Shown here piece after piece: positions 26,798-38,307 of a stretch of DNA of 64,000 bases. Positions within the stretch are counted from its first letter, which is position 1. Each line of letters opens with the position of its first letter. Under the pieces are notes generated by a model. It was not told the DNA's origin, made no database searches, and saw only the letters and a program-made list of their open reading frames with translations. This DNA comes from Gammaproteobacteria bacterium (GTDB lineage Bacteria > Pseudomonadota > Gammaproteobacteria > Steroidobacterales > Steroidobacteraceae), in the NCBI GenBank assembly GCA_004297335.1, contig SCUD01000171.1:1-64000 (forward strand), read 5' to 3'. A program made the translations under genes and the position numbers.

Positions 26798-29583
26798 TGA
26801 CGGACCCCGCCACGGGCGACATGGCGAAGGCCTATGCGCCGCAGGACCTCGAGGAACGCATCTACCGGCGCTGGGAGCAGCAGGGCTGGTTCGCACCTGC
26901 CGGCAGCGGGCCCGCGTACTGCATCGTGATCCCGCCACCCAATGTCACCGGCACGCTGCACATGGGCCACGCGTTCCAGGACACGATCATGGACGCGCTC
27001 GCACGCTTCCATCGCATGACGGGCGACGCCACGCTGTGGCAGCCCGGCATGGACCACGCCGGCATCGCGACGCAGATGGTGGTCGAGCGCCAGCTCGATG
27101 CCGAGGGCCTGACTCGCCACGACCTCGGCCGCGAGGAATTCGTCCGCCGCGTCTGGCGCTGGAAGGAGGAATCCGGCGGCACGATCGCCCGCCAGCTGCG
27201 GCGCATGGGCGCCTCCGTGGACTGGAGCCGCGACCGCTTCACGATGGATCCCGGCTTGTCGGCGGCCGTGATCGAGGCCTTCGTGCGCCTGCACGAGCAG
27301 GGCCTGATCTACCGCGGGCAGCGGCTCGTGAACTGGGACCCGGTATTGAAGACGGCGCTGTCCGACCTCGAGGTGCTGTCCGTCGAGGAGGAAGGCAGCC
27401 TCTGGCACCTGCGCTATCCGCTGGCCGATGGCGACGGCCACCTGACCGTCGCGACGACGCGTCCCGAGACCATGCTCGGCGACGCCGCGGTGGCCGTGCA
27501 CCCGGACGACGAGCGCTACCGGCACCTGGTCGGGCGGATGCTGCGCCTGCCGCTCGCGGACCGCGAGATCCCGGTGATCGCCGATGACTACGTCGATCCG
27601 GCCTTCGGCTCCGGCTGCGTCAAGATCACGCCGGCCCACGACTTCAACGACTACGAAGTCGGCCAGCGCCACAACCTGCCGCTGATCAACGTACTGACGG
27701 CGGATGCCGCGATCGGCGCCGCCGCGCCGCCGGGCTACCACGGCCTCGACCGCTTCGAGGCGCGCCGCCGCATCGTCGCCGAGCTCGACGCCGCCGGGCT
27801 GCTCGCGGCCGTCCAGCCGCACCGGCTGATGGTGCCGCGCGGTGACCGCAGCAACGCCGTCATCGAACCCTGGCTCACGGACCAGTGGTACGTGCGCATC
27901 GCACCGCTCGCAGCACCGGCGATCCGCGCGGTCGAGAGCGGCCGGATCCGCTTCGTGCCGGCCAGCTGGGACCGCACCTGGTTCGAGTGGATGCGCAACA
28001 TCCGCGACTGGTGCATCAGTCGCCAGCTCTGGTGGGGCCACCGGATCCCGGCCTGGTACGACCCGCAGGGCGCCGTGTACGTGGGTCGCAGCGAGGCCGA
28101 GGTGCGCACCCGTCACGCGCTCGCCGCCGAGGTACCCCTGCGGCAGGACGAGGACGTGCTCGACACCTGGTTCTCGTCGGCGCTGTGGCCGTTCTCGACA
28201 CTTGGCTGGCCGGCGGACACGGCGGAGCTGCGCCGCTTCTACCCGACCTCGGTGCTGGTGACCGGCTTCGACATCATCTTCTTCTGGGTCGCCCGCATGA
28301 TCATGCTGGGCCTGCACTTCATGGACGAGGTCCCGTTCCGCGAGGTCTATGTGCATGGCCTGGTCCGCGACCACGACGGCCAGAAGATGTCGAAATCGAA
28401 GGGCAACGTGATCGACCCGCTCGACATCGTCGATGGCATCGACCTCGAGGCACTGGTCGCCAAGCGCACCAGCGGGCTGATGCAGCCGCAGCTTGCGCCG
28501 GCCATCGAGAAGGCCACGCGGCGGCAGTTCCCGCAGGGCATCGCGCCCCACGGCACGGATGCGCTGCGCTTCACCTTTGCCGCGCTCGCGACCCAGTCCC
28601 GCGACCTGCGCTTCGACCTCGGGCGGGTCGAGGGCTATCGAAACTTCTGCAACAAGCTGTGGAACGCCGCACGCTACGTGCTGCTCGCGACCGCCGTACC
28701 GGACGCCGACGGGCCGGTCAGCCTGTCGCTGGCCGATCGCTGGATCCGCTCGCGGCTCGATGCCGCGATCGCGGCGGTCCGCACCGGCTTCGCCGAATAC
28801 CGCTTCGATCTCGCCGCCCAGGCCGTCTACGAGTTCACCTGGTACGAGTTCTGTGACTGGTACCTGGAGTTCAGCAAGCCGGTGCTGCAGTCACCCGATC
28901 CGGCAGCGGTGGCGGAACAGCGCGGCACGCGGCGCACGCTGGTCGAGGTACTGGAAGTACTGCTGCGGCTGCTGCATCCGCTGATGCCGTTCATCACCGA
29001 GGAAATCTGGCAGCGCGTCGCCCCCCGGGCCGGCGCCGTCGGGCCGACGATCATGCTGCAGCCGTTCCCGGTGACGCGGCCGGACGCCACGGATGCAGCC
29101 GTCGAGGCCGAGATGCGCTGGGTCATGGACTTCATCCTCGGCATCCGCCAGATCCGCGGCGAGCTCGACATCGCGCCGTCGCGGCAGCTGCCGGTGCTGC
29201 TGCAGGGTGCCGGCGCGGCCGATCTCGAGCGCCAGGCGCGCAACGCCGCTGCGATCGGGCGCCTCGCGGGCATCAGCGACGTCCGGCCGCTCGGGCCCGG
29301 TGAGGTGGCGCCACAGGCTGCCACCGCGCTGCTCGGGGAGCTGCGGATCCTCGTGCCGATGGCCGGACTCGTGGACGTCGAGGCGGAGCTCGCTCGCCTC
29401 GGCCGGCGGCGCGCCAAGGTCGACCAGGATCTTGCGCGCTCGGAGGCCAAGCTCGCCCGCGAGTCCTTCGTGCAGAATGCCCCGCCCGAGGTCGTCCAGC
29501 AGGAACGGACCCGGGTCGAGGAGTTCAGGCGTGAACTGGCGCAACTTACCGAGCAGCTCGAGCGGGTAGCATCGCTGCGGTGA
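26797..29583 (+). CDS. valS: Valyl-tRNA synthetase
   Basis: Class Ia synthetase (928 aa) charging tRNA-Val. The HIGH motif is in [15 protein letters not shown] and the KMSKS loop is [16 protein letters not shown]. The editing (CP1) domain includes [12 protein letters not shown] and [18 protein letters not shown]. The anticodon-binding domain and the C-terminal coiled-coil arm ([19 protein letters not shown]) are complete. The ATG at 26797 overlaps the previous stop; a second ATG 24 nt later would give MAKAYAPQ, nearer to the usual N-terminus. Confidence 0.96.
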   Translation: MTDPATGDMAKAYAPQDLEERIYRRWEQQGWFAPAGSGPAYCIVIPPPNVTGTLHMGHAFQDTIMDALARFHRMTGDATLWQPGMDHAGIATQMVVERQLDAEGLTRHDLGREEFVRRVWRWKEESGGTIARQLRRMGASVDWSRDRFTMDPGLSAAVIEAFVRLHEQGLIYRGQRLVNWDPVLKTALSDLEVLSVEEEGSLWHLRYPLADGDGHLTVATTRPETMLGDAAVAVHPDDERYRHLVGRMLRLPLADREIPVIADDYVDPAFGSGCVKITPAHDFNDYEVGQRHNLPLINVLTADAAIGAAAPPGYHGLDRFEARRRIVAELDAAGLLAAVQPHRLMVPRGDRSNAVIEPWLTDQWYVRIAPLAAPAIRAVESGRIRFVPASWDRTWFEWMRNIRDWCISRQLWWGHRIPAWYDPQGAVYVGRSEAEVRTRHALAAEVPLRQDEDVLDTWFSSALWPFSTLGWPADTAELRRFYPTSVLVTGFDIIFFWVARMIMLGLHFMDEVPFREVYVHGLVRDHDGQKMSKSKGNVIDPLDIVDGIDLEALVAKRTSGLMQPQLAPAIEKATRRQFPQGIAPHGTDALRFTFAALATQSRDLRFDLGRVEGYRNFCNKLWNAARYVLLATAVPDADGPVSLSLADRWIRSRLDAAIAAVRTGFAEYRFDLAAQAVYEFTWYEFCDWYLEFSKPVLQSPDPAAVAEQRGTRRTLVEVLEVLLRLLHPLMPFITEEIWQRVAPRAGAVGPTIMLQPFPVTRPDATDAAVEAEMRWVMDFILGIRQIRGELDIAPSRQLPVLLQGAGAADLERQARNAAAIGRLAGISDVRPLGPGEVAPQAATALLGELRILVPMAGLVDVEAELARLGRRRAKVDQDLARSEAKLARESFVQNAPPEVVQQERTRVEEFRRELAQLTEQLERVASLR

Positions 29584-30527
29584 ACGCCGTCACTGAATCG
29601 CCGGATCGGGGCCGCGCGATGCTCGCCGCCGCGATCGCGAGCCTGAACCAGGTGGTGCTCGGCAAGGAGCGTGAGATCCGCCTCGCGCTCTGCTGCCTGC
29701 TCGCGCGCGGACACCTGCTGATCGAGGACATTCCAGGCGTTGGCAAGACCACGCTCGCGCACGCGCTCGCGCGGGTGCTCGGCCTTTCCTACCAGCGCAT
29801 CCAGTTCACCAGCGACCTGCTGCCGGCGGATGTCATCGGCGTTTCGGTCTACGACCGCGACAGCGGTCGCTTCCGCTTCCACCGCGGTCCGGTGTTCGCG
29901 CAGCTGCTGATGGCCGACGAGGTCAACCGCGCCACGCCGAAGGCGCAGAGCGCGCTGCTCGAGGCGATGGAGGAACGCCAGGTCACGGTCGATGGCGAGA
30001 CACACCCGCTGCCCGAGCCGTTCTTCGTGGTCGCGACCCAGAATCCTTCGTACCAGGTCGGCACCTTCCCCCTGCCGGAATCACAGATCGACCGCTTCCT
30101 GATGCGCATCGAACTCGGCTATCCGGCCCCCGGGCACGAGCGCCAGCTGCTGCGCGGCCGCGACCGGCGCGACCTGCTGGCGGACCTGCCGGCCGCCCTG
30201 GACCCGCCGGCGATCCTGGCGCTGCAGCAGCGCATCCCGGAGCTGCACGCGAGTGATGCACTGCTCGATTACGTGCAGGCGCTGGCCCGCAGCTCGCGCG
30301 ACAGCGGCCGCTACCAGGCCGGCCTGTCGCCACGCGCGGTCATCTCGCTGCTGCGCTCGGCACAGGCCTGGGCCTTCCTGCACGGACATGCGGGCGTGCT
30401 GCCGGAGGACCTGCAGGCCGTGCTGCCTGCAGTCGTCGGTCATCGCCTGCGACCGCGCGACGCCACCGACCTGCGCGCTCCGCTGTTGATCGCGGCCGAG
30501 CTGCTGAAGGCGGTTCCGATACCCTGA
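29580..30527 (+). CDS. MoxR-family AAA+ ATPase
   Basis: A 315-aa AAA+ chaperone-like ATPase of the MoxR proper/APE type. Walker A is [11 protein letters not shown], the Walker B region is [24 protein letters not shown], and sensor 1 is VVATQNP. MoxR genes are typically followed by DUF58 and transglutaminase genes, as here. The start is GTG overlapping the valS stop (GTGA). It probably assists assembly or activation of the DUF58/TgpA proteins; that role is inferred from gene order. Confidence 0.9.
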   Translation: MNAVTESPDRGRAMLAAAIASLNQVVLGKEREIRLALCCLLARGHLLIEDIPGVGKTTLAHALARVLGLSYQRIQFTSDLLPADVIGVSVYDRDSGRFRFHRGPVFAQLLMADEVNRATPKAQSALLEAMEERQVTVDGETHPLPEPFFVVATQNPSYQVGTFPLPESQIDRFLMRIELGYPAPGHERQLLRGRDRRDLLADLPAALDPPAILALQQRIPELHASDALLDYVQALARSSRDSGRYQAGLSPRAVISLLRSAQAWAFLHGHAGVLPEDLQAVLPAVVGHRLRPRDATDLRAPLLIAAELLKAVPIP

Positions 30528-30556
30528 TTCGCCCGGTGCCGGGTACAGGGGACACG

Positions 30557-31531
30557 ATGCGACTGTCGAAGAACTGGGCCGGAGCATGGATGCGACGCTG
30601 GATCCGGCGTCGCCAGGGCCCGGACCGCGGGCCAGTGTGCTTGCACCGCAGCCGTATCTACATCCTGCCCACCGGCCTCGGCCTCGCCTTTGCGGCGATG
30701 CTGCTGGCCATGCTGCTGGGCGCGCTGAACTACGGCAACAACCTCGGGCTCGGCCTGGTATTCCTGCTCGCCGCGCTCGCCCTGGTGGCGATGCAGGCCT
30801 GCCACCGCAACCTCGAGTCCGTCACGGTCAGCGAAGCCGGCACCGAACCGCCGTTCGCCGGCGGCGAGGCCATCTTCCGGGTCACACTCACCAACCCCAG
30901 CAATGCCGCCCGCCACGACCTTGCGCTCGCGACCCCGGCCCTGGAGGAGGCCCCGGTCTCGCTGCCGGCCACCGGCGAGGCGATCGTCGCCCTGCGGCTG
31001 CCCGCGCGGCGACGCGGGCTGGTGAGGCTGGACCGCATCGAGATTGCCACCCGCCATCCGTTCGGGCTGTTTCGCGCCTGGGCCGTCGTACATCCGCAGC
31101 TGCACTGCCTCGTCTATCCGCGTCCCGTCGACCGGGCCCCGTTCCCGCCACCGACACCCGGCGGCGCCGCGGGTGGCCGGGCGAGCCGTGGCGTCGAGGA
31201 CTTCGCCGGCCTCAAGGACTATCACCCGGGCGATCCGCCGCGTCACATTGCCTGGAAGGCGCATGCGCGCGGCGGCGAACTCCTGGTCAAGGAATTCTCG
31301 GGAACCACCGCGCCGGAGCCGGTGTTCGATCTCGATGCGACCACCGGAGCCGATCTCGAGGAGCGCCTCGCGACCATCGCGCGTTGGATCCTGGACGCGG
31401 ATGCCGCCGGGCAGGTCTTTGGGCTGCGCCTGCCCGGGCTCGAGATCCCGCCGCAGCCCGGCCCGCGGCAACGGCAGCGCTGCCTCGCTGCGCTGGCCGG
31501 GTTCGAGGCACCGGTGACCGTCGATGCGTGA
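30557..31531 (+). CDS. DUF58 domain protein
   Basis: A 324-aa protein with two N-terminal membrane helices (about residues 34-75, rich in Leu/Ala) and a C-terminal DUF58 domain containing the diagnostic GVEDFAGLKDYHPGDPPRHIAW block. It pairs with MoxR ATPases. I chose the ATG at 30557 because AGGGGAC precedes it; a GTG 21 nt upstream is possible. The stop overlaps the tgpA start by 8 nt. Confidence 0.88.
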   Translation: MRLSKNWAGAWMRRWIRRRQGPDRGPVCLHRSRIYILPTGLGLAFAAMLLAMLLGALNYGNNLGLGLVFLLAALALVAMQACHRNLESVTVSEAGTEPPFAGGEAIFRVTLTNPSNAARHDLALATPALEEAPVSLPATGEAIVALRLPARRRGLVRLDRIEIATRHPFGLFRAWAVVHPQLHCLVYPRPVDRAPFPPPTPGGAAGGRASRGVEDFAGLKDYHPGDPPRHIAWKAHARGGELLVKEFSGTTAPEPVFDLDATTGADLEERLATIARWILDADAAGQVFGLRLPGLEIPPQPGPRQRQRCLAALAGFEAPVTVDA

Positions 31532-33476
31532 TCCCGGCGAAGGGCTGCGCCGCCTCGGCTGGACCCTCGCCGGACTGCTCGCGGCCCTCGGCCCGCATTT
31601 CCGCTACCTGCACCTGTGGGTCACCGCGCTGGCACTCGGCATCTGTGCCTGGCGGCTGCTCGCGGAGCGGCGCGGCTGGCGCCTGCCCGGCGCCTGGACC
31701 CGCGGCGTGATCGCCATCGCGGCGACGGCCGGCGTGGCCTTCGGTTACCGCACGATCGCCGGACTCGAGGCCGGCACGGCGCTGCTGACGCTGATGGCCG
31801 CGCTCAAGCTCCTCGAGACGCGCGGGCCGCGCGACCACGTCGTGCTGATCTTCATCGGCTGGTTCCTGTGCCTCGCGGCATTTTTCTACGACCAGGGGCT
31901 GCTGACGCTCGCCTGGGTGCTGCCGACGGTATGGCTGCTGGCTGCAGCACTGCTGGTCGTCGCCCGCGCCGGCAGCGCCGGACCGCCGCTCGCGCCGTTC
32001 CGCACGACCGGCGCAATGCTCGCCCGGGCCGTGCCGATCGCACTGGTACTGTTCCTGTTCTTCCCGCGCATCGCCGGGCAGTTCTGGGGCGCGCCGGCGG
32101 CCGAGCGCGCACGCACCGGACTGACCGAGGAAATGTCGCCAGGCGATATCTCCGACCTGACTTCCGACGACACCGTGGCGTTTCGGGTGCGCTTCGCGGG
32201 CGAGGCGCCACCACCGCTGCAGCGCTACTGGCGCGGCCCGGTGCTGACGGAATTCGATGGCCACACCTGGTCCCGGGCCCGCAACCAGGTCTACTTCCTG
32301 CCGCCGATCAGCTGGCGCGGTGCGCCGGTGGACTACACCGTGACGCTGGAGCCGACCGGGCAGCGCCTGTTGTTCGCGCTGGATCTGGTCCGGGACTGGC
32401 CGGCCGACATGGCCCGGCAGTCCTGGGACTACCAGCTGGTGAGCCGGGAACCGATTCACAACGTCCTCCAGTACCAGGCCCGCTCCTACCCGCGCTACGT
32501 CGCCGGTCCGGTGCTCTCGCCGGCACTGCGCAACCGGCACCTGCAGTTGCCGCCGGGACGCAATCCCCGCACCGTCGAGCTGGCGCGGCGCCTGCGCGCC
32601 ACGGCCACCAGCGATGTCGATTACGCGCGTCGAGTGCTCGCGTCGTTCCGCGAGCAGGAGTTCTACTACACGCTGACGCCACCCGGGCTCACACGCGACT
32701 CGGTGGACGACTTCCTGTTCAACACGCGCCGCGGTTTCTGCGGACACTTCGCCTCGGCGTTCACGCTGCTGATGCGCGCCGCCGGTGTTCCGGCCCGGGT
32801 CGTCACCGGCTACCAGGGCGGCGACTGGAATCCGATCGGTGGCTACCTGATCCTGCGCCAGTCGCACGCGCATGCCTGGTCCGAGATCTGGCTGCCCGGG
32901 CGCGGCTGGACCCGTTTCGACCCGACCGCCGCGGTCGCGCCCGAACGCGTGGAGCGCGACCTGCAATCCGCGCTGCCCGACGAGGCCAATGTGCCGGGCC
33001 GCCTGCTCCGGCAATCCGACCTGCTGTGGCAGGCGGGAATGCTGTGGGACAATGTGCAGGCGCTCTGGAACGATCAGGTCGTCAGGTTCGACCAGCCGTC
33101 GCAGGAGCGCCTGCTGCATTCGCTCGGCGTCGATGATCCGGACTGGCGCGATCTGGCGCTGCTGCTCACCACCGGGCTGGTCCTGGCCCTGCTGCTGGTG
33201 TCCGGGTGGCTCGCCTGGGAGTTCCGGCCGCGGCGCGCGGACCCGGTCGCCGCGAGCTACCGGCAGTTCCAGCGCCGGCTCGCGCGCCAGGGCATCGAAT
33301 GCGCCGTTGGCGAGGCCCCGCGCGACTTCGCGCAGCGCGTGCAGCGCCTGCGACCCGATCTCGCCGCTATCGCCCAGGCGATCACCGAGCTGTACCTGCG
33401 CCTGCGTTACCTGCCCGCTCCGGCGGCACGGGACCTGAGCCGCCTGCGCGGCCTGGTGCAGCGCTTCCGCCCGTGA
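31524..33476 (+). CDS. tgpA: TgpA-type membrane transglutaminase (DUF3488 + transglutaminase + DUF4129)
   Basis: A 650-aa inner-membrane protein. Several N-terminal helices (DUF3488) run to about residue 185. A periplasmic transglutaminase-like domain follows with triad C406 (RRGFCGHFASAF), H450 (SHAHAWSEIW) and D466 (TRFDPTAAV). A further helix (about residues 550-572) and a C-terminal cytosolic DUF4129 tail complete it. Pseudomonas TgpA is essential for viability. Its substrate here is unknown. Confidence 0.9.
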   Translation: MRDPGEGLRRLGWTLAGLLAALGPHFRYLHLWVTALALGICAWRLLAERRGWRLPGAWTRGVIAIAATAGVAFGYRTIAGLEAGTALLTLMAALKLLETRGPRDHVVLIFIGWFLCLAAFFYDQGLLTLAWVLPTVWLLAAALLVVARAGSAGPPLAPFRTTGAMLARAVPIALVLFLFFPRIAGQFWGAPAAERARTGLTEEMSPGDISDLTSDDTVAFRVRFAGEAPPPLQRYWRGPVLTEFDGHTWSRARNQVYFLPPISWRGAPVDYTVTLEPTGQRLLFALDLVRDWPADMARQSWDYQLVSREPIHNVLQYQARSYPRYVAGPVLSPALRNRHLQLPPGRNPRTVELARRLRATATSDVDYARRVLASFREQEFYYTLTPPGLTRDSVDDFLFNTRRGFCGHFASAFTLLMRAAGVPARVVTGYQGGDWNPIGGYLILRQSHAHAWSEIWLPGRGWTRFDPTAAVAPERVERDLQSALPDEANVPGRLLRQSDLLWQAGMLWDNVQALWNDQVVRFDQPSQERLLHSLGVDDPDWRDLALLLTTGLVLALLLVSGWLAWEFRPRRADPVAASYRQFQRRLARQGIECAVGEAPRDFAQRVQRLRPDLAAIAQAITELYLRLRYLPAPAARDLSRLRGLVQRFRP

Positions 33477-34294
33477 ATACAGCCTTCGCCATCGTCATCG
33501 CCACCGGCCTGCTGGTGATCGCCGTGATCGTCGGGCGACCACTCCTCGCGGCACACCGCCGCGCGCGCCTCGCGGCGCGGGCCCTCAGCCGCCGCGAGCG
33601 CGTGCTGCTGCGCCGGCGCCTGCCGCAATATCGCCGCCTGCCGGCAGCGCTGCGCCGGCGGCTCGATGGCCTGACCGCCGTGTTCGTGGGCGAGAAGGAA
33701 TTCGTCGGCTGCCGCGGCCTCGCGGTCACGCCGGAAATGCGGCTCGTGGTCGCGGCCCAGGCCTGCCTGCTGCTGCTCGGGCGCGACGGCACCTGCTATG
33801 ACCGCCTGCGCTCGGTACTCATCTACCCGTCGCAGTTCATCGCTCCGGAGACCTGGCAGGACGAGCACGGCGTCGTCACCGAGGAAGAGCGCGTGCTGGC
33901 GGGCCAGGCCTGGGATGTCAGCCGGATCCTGCTGTCCTGGGAGGACGTACAGGAGGCTGGCAATGACGGGGAACCGTCCAATGTCGTGATCCACGAGTTC
34001 GCGCACTACCTGGATCACGAGGCCGGCGGTACCGATGGCGCACCGGCGTTCGCGACCGCGGCTGAACGGCGGCAGTGGCGACAACTGGCGGAACGCGAGT
34101 TCGCGGCGCTGCGCGCGGCACTCGATCGCGGCGAGGAACCCTTCCTCGACGCCTACGCTGCCGAGGATCCGGTGGAATTCTTCGCGGTCGCCAGCGAAGC
34201 CTTCTTCGAGCAGCCACGGGAGCTGGCGCACCGGCTCCCGGAGCTCTACCGCGGGCTGGTCTCCTGCTACCGGCTCGACCCCGCCGCCTGGTGA
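33473..34294 (+). CDS. mtfA: MtfA-type zinc metallopeptidase
   Basis: A 273-aa protein with an N-terminal membrane helix (AFAIVIATGLLVIAVIVG) and an M90/MtfA peptidase domain. The zinc motif is HEFAHYLDHE, and the downstream metal-ligand glutamate is in EDPVEFFAVASEAFFEQP. In E. coli, MtfA binds Mlc and affects ptsG control. The membrane helix here is a notable feature. GTG start, 4-nt overlap with tgpA. It converges on the MFS gene with a 28-nt overlap at the 3' ends. Confidence 0.88.
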   Translation: MNTAFAIVIATGLLVIAVIVGRPLLAAHRRARLAARALSRRERVLLRRRLPQYRRLPAALRRRLDGLTAVFVGEKEFVGCRGLAVTPEMRLVVAAQACLLLLGRDGTCYDRLRSVLIYPSQFIAPETWQDEHGVVTEEERVLAGQAWDVSRILLSWEDVQEAGNDGEPSNVVIHEFAHYLDHEAGGTDGAPAFATAAERRQWRQLAEREFAALRAALDRGEEPFLDAYAAEDPVEFFAVASEAFFEQPRELAHRLPELYRGLVSCYRLDPAAW

Positions 34295-35541
34295 CGTTCA
34301 GGCCGCGAGTGCCACAGGAGCAGCGCACCAATTGCGAACAGCACGAGCACCGACAGGATGCCGGCGCGCGAACTGCCGGTGACCAGCGCGACGCTGCCGA
34401 CCAGCAACGGACCGAGCACCGCGGCGAACTTGCTCATCATGTTGTAGAAGCCGAAGAACTCGCCCTGCTTGCCGGCCGGGATCAGCGCGGCGAAACAGGA
34501 GCGCGACAGTGACTGGATGCCGCCCTGCACGAGGCCGATGACGACCGCGAGCAGGTAGAAGTCCAGCACGCTGTCGATGAACCAGGCCGCGATGGTCGCC
34601 AGCGCGTAGACGCCGATGGCGATGAAAATGCCGTTGCGCGCGCCGATGCGCATGCCGATCCAGCCGAAGGCGAGCGCCGCTGGAAAGGCGATGAACTGCG
34701 TGAGCAGCAGCGCGACGATCAGGCTCTGCTGCGGGAAGCCGAGTGACAGGCCGAAGTCCACGGCCATCTTGATGATCGTATTGACGCCGTCGATGTACAG
34801 CCAGTAGGCGAGCAGGAACCAGGCCAGCGGGCGGTAGCTGCGGATCGCGCGCAGCGTCCCCGCCAGCTCACGGATGCCAGCGCGCATCGCCGCGACTGGC
34901 GGCAGCGCCTTCGCCGGCCCGCGCTCGCGCACCCACAGCAGCGCCGGTACGGTGAACGCCAGCCACCAGACAGCGACCAGCACAAACGACAGCCGCACGG
35001 CCTCGGCAGGGCCGGCCAGCCCGAAGCGCCCGGGCTCGAGCGTCATGAACACGTTGAGCGCGAACAGCACGCCACCGCCGACATAGCCGAGAGCGTAGCC
35101 CCAGGCGGAAACGAGGTCGTACTCCGGCGGCTCCGCCACGTCCATCAGCAGTGCGTCGCAGAAGGTAACGCCGCCCGCGAAGCCGATACCGGCCAATCCG
35201 TACAGGACCATCGCCAGTACCCAGTCGCCCTGCGGCACCAGGTACAGCGCAGCGGTGGTCGCGGTGCCGAGCAGCGTGAACAGCGCCAGCAGCCGCAGCC
35301 GCAGGCTGCCATGGTCCGCCATCGCCCCCAGGAACGGGACGAACAGCGCGATCAGCAGCCCGCCAGCCGCGTGGGCGACGCCGAGACGGAAGGTGCTGAC
35401 GGTCGGCGGGACGCCAACGCTCCAGTACTGCTTGAAGAACACCGGCAGGAAGCCAGCCATCACCGTCGTCGCGAATGCCGAGTTGGCCCAGTCGTACAGC
35501 GCCCAGCCCAGTACCGGCCGCCGCAGCAGCACGGCCTTCAT
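34267..35541 (-). CDS. MFS transporter, UMF1/Atg22-like
   Basis: A 424-aa transporter with about twelve hydrophobic helices. The start [21 protein letters not shown] is diagnostic of the UMF1/Atg22-like family, and [29 protein letters not shown] is its conserved C-terminal half motif. Substrate unknown. The ATG overlaps the prfC stop by 4 nt, so it is in one transcript with prfC-rimI. There is no specific clue to its role. Confidence 0.85.
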   Translation of the reverse strand: MKAVLLRRPVLGWALYDWANSAFATTVMAGFLPVFFKQYWSVGVPPTVSTFRLGVAHAAGGLLIALFVPFLGAMADHGSLRLRLLALFTLLGTATTAALYLVPQGDWVLAMVLYGLAGIGFAGGVTFCDALLMDVAEPPEYDLVSAWGYALGYVGGGVLFALNVFMTLEPGRFGLAGPAEAVRLSFVLVAVWWLAFTVPALLWVRERGPAKALPPVAAMRAGIRELAGTLRAIRSYRPLAWFLLAYWLYIDGVNTIIKMAVDFGLSLGFPQQSLIVALLLTQFIAFPAALAFGWIGMRIGARNGIFIAIGVYALATIAAWFIDSVLDFYLLAVVIGLVQGGIQSLSRSCFAALIPAGKQGEFFGFYNMMSKFAAVLGPLLVGSVALVTGSSRAGILSVLVLFAIGALLLWHSRPERHQAAGSSR

Positions 35542-37133
35542 GCGACGGCCGCAAGGTGATCGCGGGTCTCGCGGAACGTGACGCCGGGCCAGCGTTCGAC
35601 CGTGAGTGCGAGATTGACCCGCGAGGGCGCGAGGTACACCAGCCGGCCGGCGTGATCGAGCGCCAGGTTGGCCTGGCAGCGCTCGCGGAATTCGGCCAGT
35701 TTCGCCGGATCGGCGCAGTCCACCCAGCGCGCCGTCGCGACGCCAACCGGCTCGAAGCTGCAGCTCACGCGGTATTCATCGGCGAGCCGGAAGGCGACGA
35801 CATCGAACTGCAGCGGGCCGACCGCACCGAGGATCAGGGCGTTGCCGACGAGCGGCCGGAAAAACTGCGTGGCGCCCTCCTCGCACAGCTGGCTGAGCCC
35901 CTTCTGCAGGGCCTTCATCCGCAGCGGATCGCGCAGCACCGCGCGCCGGAACAGCTCCGGGGCGAAATCCGGAATACCGGTGAAAGTCAGCGGCTCGCCC
36001 TCGGTGAAGGTGTCGCCAATGTTGATCGTGCCGTGGTTGTGCAGGCCGATGATGTCGCCGGCCCAGGCCTCATCGGCCTGCTGGCGATCGGCAGCGAGGA
36101 AGGTCAGCGCGTCAGCGACCCGCACTTCCTTGCCGAGGCGCACGTGGAACAGGCGCATCCCGCGCCGGTAGCTGCCGGAGCAGATACGCAGGAATGCGAT
36201 CCGGTCGCGGTGCAGCGGATCCATGTTGGCCTGGATCTTGAACACGAAACCGGTGAGCGCCGGCTCGTCCGCCGCAACGACCCGCGTGGTCGTGGCGCGT
36301 CGGCGCGGCGCCGGCGCGTACTCGACGAAGGCCGCGAGCAGTTCGACGACGCCGAAGTTAGCAATGGCGGAGCCGAAGAACACCGGCGTCTGGCGCGCGG
36401 CGCGGTAGGCCTCCGGATCGAATCCGGGTGCCGCGCCACGCACCAGCTCGATCTCCTCGCGGAACGCCGTGGCCTCGGCGCCGAGCAGTTCCTCCGCAGC
36501 CGCACTGTCGAGGCCCTCGATGACCCGGTGGCGCCCGGCCTGTCCGGAGCGCGGTCCCTGGTAGACGTAGATCCGGTCCTCGAGCAGGTGGTAGATGCCG
36601 GCGAGCGCGCTGCCCATACCGATCGGCCAGGTGACCGGCGCGCAGGCAATGCCGAGCACGCGCTCGATCTCGTCGAGCAGTTCCACCGGCGGCCGGCCCT
36701 CGCGGTCGAGCTTGTTGACGAAGGTCATGATCGGCGTGTCCCGCAGGCGGCACACCTCCATCAGCCGGATCGTGCGTTCCTCGACGCCGCGCGCACAATC
36801 GATCACCATCAGCGCCGAATCGACCGCGGTCAGCGTCCGGTAGGTGTCCTCGGAAAAATCCTCGTGGCCCGGCGTATCGAGCAGGTTCACGATGCGGTCC
36901 GCAAACGGGAACTGCATCACCGACGAGGTCACGGAGATGCCGCGCTCCTGCTCGAGGCGCATCCAGTCCGAGGTCGCGTGGCGCGCAGCCTTGCGGCCCT
37001 TGACGGCGCCGGCCATCTGGATCGCACCGCCGAACAGCAGCAGCTTCTCGGTCAGCGTGGTCTTGCCGGCGTCCGGATGCGAGATGATCGCAAAGGTACG
37101 GCGGCGCGCGATTTCGTCGCTGGGGGTGCTCAT
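35538..37133 (-). CDS. prfC: Peptide chain release factor 3
   Basis: Translational GTPase (531 aa) that recycles release factors 1 and 2 after peptide release. The G motifs are [15 protein letters not shown] (G1), [14 protein letters not shown] (G3) and NKLDREGR (G4). The RF3-specific switch I region reads [18 protein letters not shown]. Length is normal. It is 29 nt downstream of rimI. Confidence 0.96.
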   Translation of the reverse strand: MSTPSDEIARRRTFAIISHPDAGKTTLTEKLLLFGGAIQMAGAVKGRKAARHATSDWMRLEQERGISVTSSVMQFPFADRIVNLLDTPGHEDFSEDTYRTLTAVDSALMVIDCARGVEERTIRLMEVCRLRDTPIMTFVNKLDREGRPPVELLDEIERVLGIACAPVTWPIGMGSALAGIYHLLEDRIYVYQGPRSGQAGRHRVIEGLDSAAAEELLGAEATAFREEIELVRGAAPGFDPEAYRAARQTPVFFGSAIANFGVVELLAAFVEYAPAPRRRATTTRVVAADEPALTGFVFKIQANMDPLHRDRIAFLRICSGSYRRGMRLFHVRLGKEVRVADALTFLAADRQQADEAWAGDIIGLHNHGTINIGDTFTEGEPLTFTGIPDFAPELFRRAVLRDPLRMKALQKGLSQLCEEGATQFFRPLVGNALILGAVGPLQFDVVAFRLADEYRVSCSFEPVGVATARWVDCADPAKLAEFRERCQANLALDHAGRLVYLAPSRVNLALTVERWPGVTFRETRDHLAAVA

Positions 37134-37162
37134 GGAGCGCGCGATTGTAGCGGAAGGACCGC

Positions 37163-37654
37163 TCAGCGGGGCGGCAGCGCGCCGAGCTCCAGCCGGTAGA
37201 CGATCGCGTCCTCGCGCCCGTCGTGGGCCTGGTAGTAGCCCCGCCGCACGCCGAGCCGCTCGAATCCCAGCGCTTCATACAGCGTCATCGCCGGCCGGTT
37301 CGAGCGGCGCACCTCCAGGAACACGTCGCGCACGCCGATGCCCTGCGCGCGATTCAGCACCGCATACAGCAGGTCGCGGCCGATGCCGCGGCGGCGCAGC
37401 GCCTGCTCGACGCAGAGATTCAGCAGGTGCGCCTCGCCGGCACCGGCCGACAGCACCGCGTAGCCGGCGATGCCGGTGTCCGTCTCGACGACCAGGCAGT
37501 GGTAGCCAACGCGCAGGCAATCGTCGAAGATCCGTTCGCTCCACGGGAAGGCATAGCTCGCACGCTCGAGTGCGGCGACCCGCGGCAGGTCCGCGGACCG
37601 CATCGGCCGGAAACGCCAGTCCGGCGCGCCGCCGGTATCAGGCGCGGTCGCCAT
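37163..37654 (-). CDS. rimI: Ribosomal protein S18-alanine N-acetyltransferase
   Basis: A 163-aa GNAT enzyme. The acetyl-CoA pyrophosphate loop is [12 protein letters not shown], with LLNLCVEQ before it and the C-terminal [23 protein letters not shown], which is the RimI pattern. The N-terminus carries about 15 extra residues ([13 protein letters not shown]) before the core. It overlaps the upstream uracil-DNA glycosylase gene by 17 nt. A generic GNAT is the alternative, but the neighbourhood (UDG-rimI) is typical. Confidence 0.88.
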   Translation of the reverse strand: MATAPDTGGAPDWRFRPMRSADLPRVAALERASYAFPWSERIFDDCLRVGYHCLVVETDTGIAGYAVLSAGAGEAHLLNLCVEQALRRRGIGRDLLYAVLNRAQGIGVRDVFLEVRRSNRPAMTLYEALGFERLGVRRGYYQAHDGREDAIVYRLELGALPPR

Positions 37655-38303
37655 CGCCCAGCAGCCTCATGGCGAGCTGCAGGTCGGCCCAGGCCTTGCG
37701 CTTCTCGGTCGGCGCCCGCAGCAGATAGGCCGGATGATAGGTCACGACGACCGGGAGTCCCTGGAGATCGTGAACCCGCCCGCGCAGGCGCCCGAGCGGC
37801 TCCTCGACCCCGAGCAGGCGCTGCGCGGCGATCCGCCCGACGCAGAGCAGCACCCGCGGGCTCACCAGTTCGAGCTGCCGGCGCAGGTACGGCAGGCAGT
37901 GCGCCACCTCCTCGCTGGTCGGATCGCGGTTGTCCGGTGGACGGCACTTCAGCACATTGGCGATGAAGACCTCGCTGCGGGCGAACCCGGCGGCGCGCAG
38001 CATCGCGTTCAGCAACTGGCCCGCGCGACCGACGAAGGGCTCGCCCTGGCGGTCCTCCTCGGCACCGGGCGCCTCGCCGACGACCATCAGCCGGGCCTGC
38101 CGGTCGCCGGTGCCGAAGACCGTCTGCGTTCGCGTGCGATGCAATGCGCAGAGTGTGCAGCCGGCAACCGCCGCCGCGAGTTCCGGCCAGCCCGCCGTCT
38201 CCGGCTGACCGCCAGCCACGGCCGCCGGTACCGGGCGCGCGCCCCGGCGGGTGTAGACCGTGACGCCCATGGCCTCCAGCAGCGCCAGGCGCCGCGCCGG
38301 CAT
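37638..38303 (-). CDS. Uracil-DNA glycosylase, family 4 (Fe-S)
   Basis: A 221-aa base-excision repair enzyme. Motif A is GEAPGAEEDRQGEPFVGRAG and motif B is VTYHPAYLLR. The cysteines for the 4Fe-4S cluster are CTLC near residue 49 and those around NVLKCRPP and CLPYL. This places it in the thermostable-UDG family 4 rather than Ung. The ATG at 38303 is 4 nt after the pssA stop. The N-terminal region before CTLC resembles the extended form often found next to rimI. Confidence 0.92.
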   Translation of the reverse strand: MPARRLALLEAMGVTVYTRRGARPVPAAVAGGQPETAGWPELAAAVAGCTLCALHRTRTQTVFGTGDRQARLMVVGEAPGAEEDRQGEPFVGRAGQLLNAMLRAAGFARSEVFIANVLKCRPPDNRDPTSEEVAHCLPYLRRQLELVSPRVLLCVGRIAAQRLLGVEEPLGRLRGRVHDLQGLPVVVTYHPAYLLRAPTEKRKAWADLQLAMRLLGDGDRA

Positions 38304-38307
38304 GAGC

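Noticed and set aside
31287-33119. A 610-codon minus-strand frame opposite tgpA
   Set aside because: Gln/Arg-rich mirror of a gene with an intact catalytic triad.
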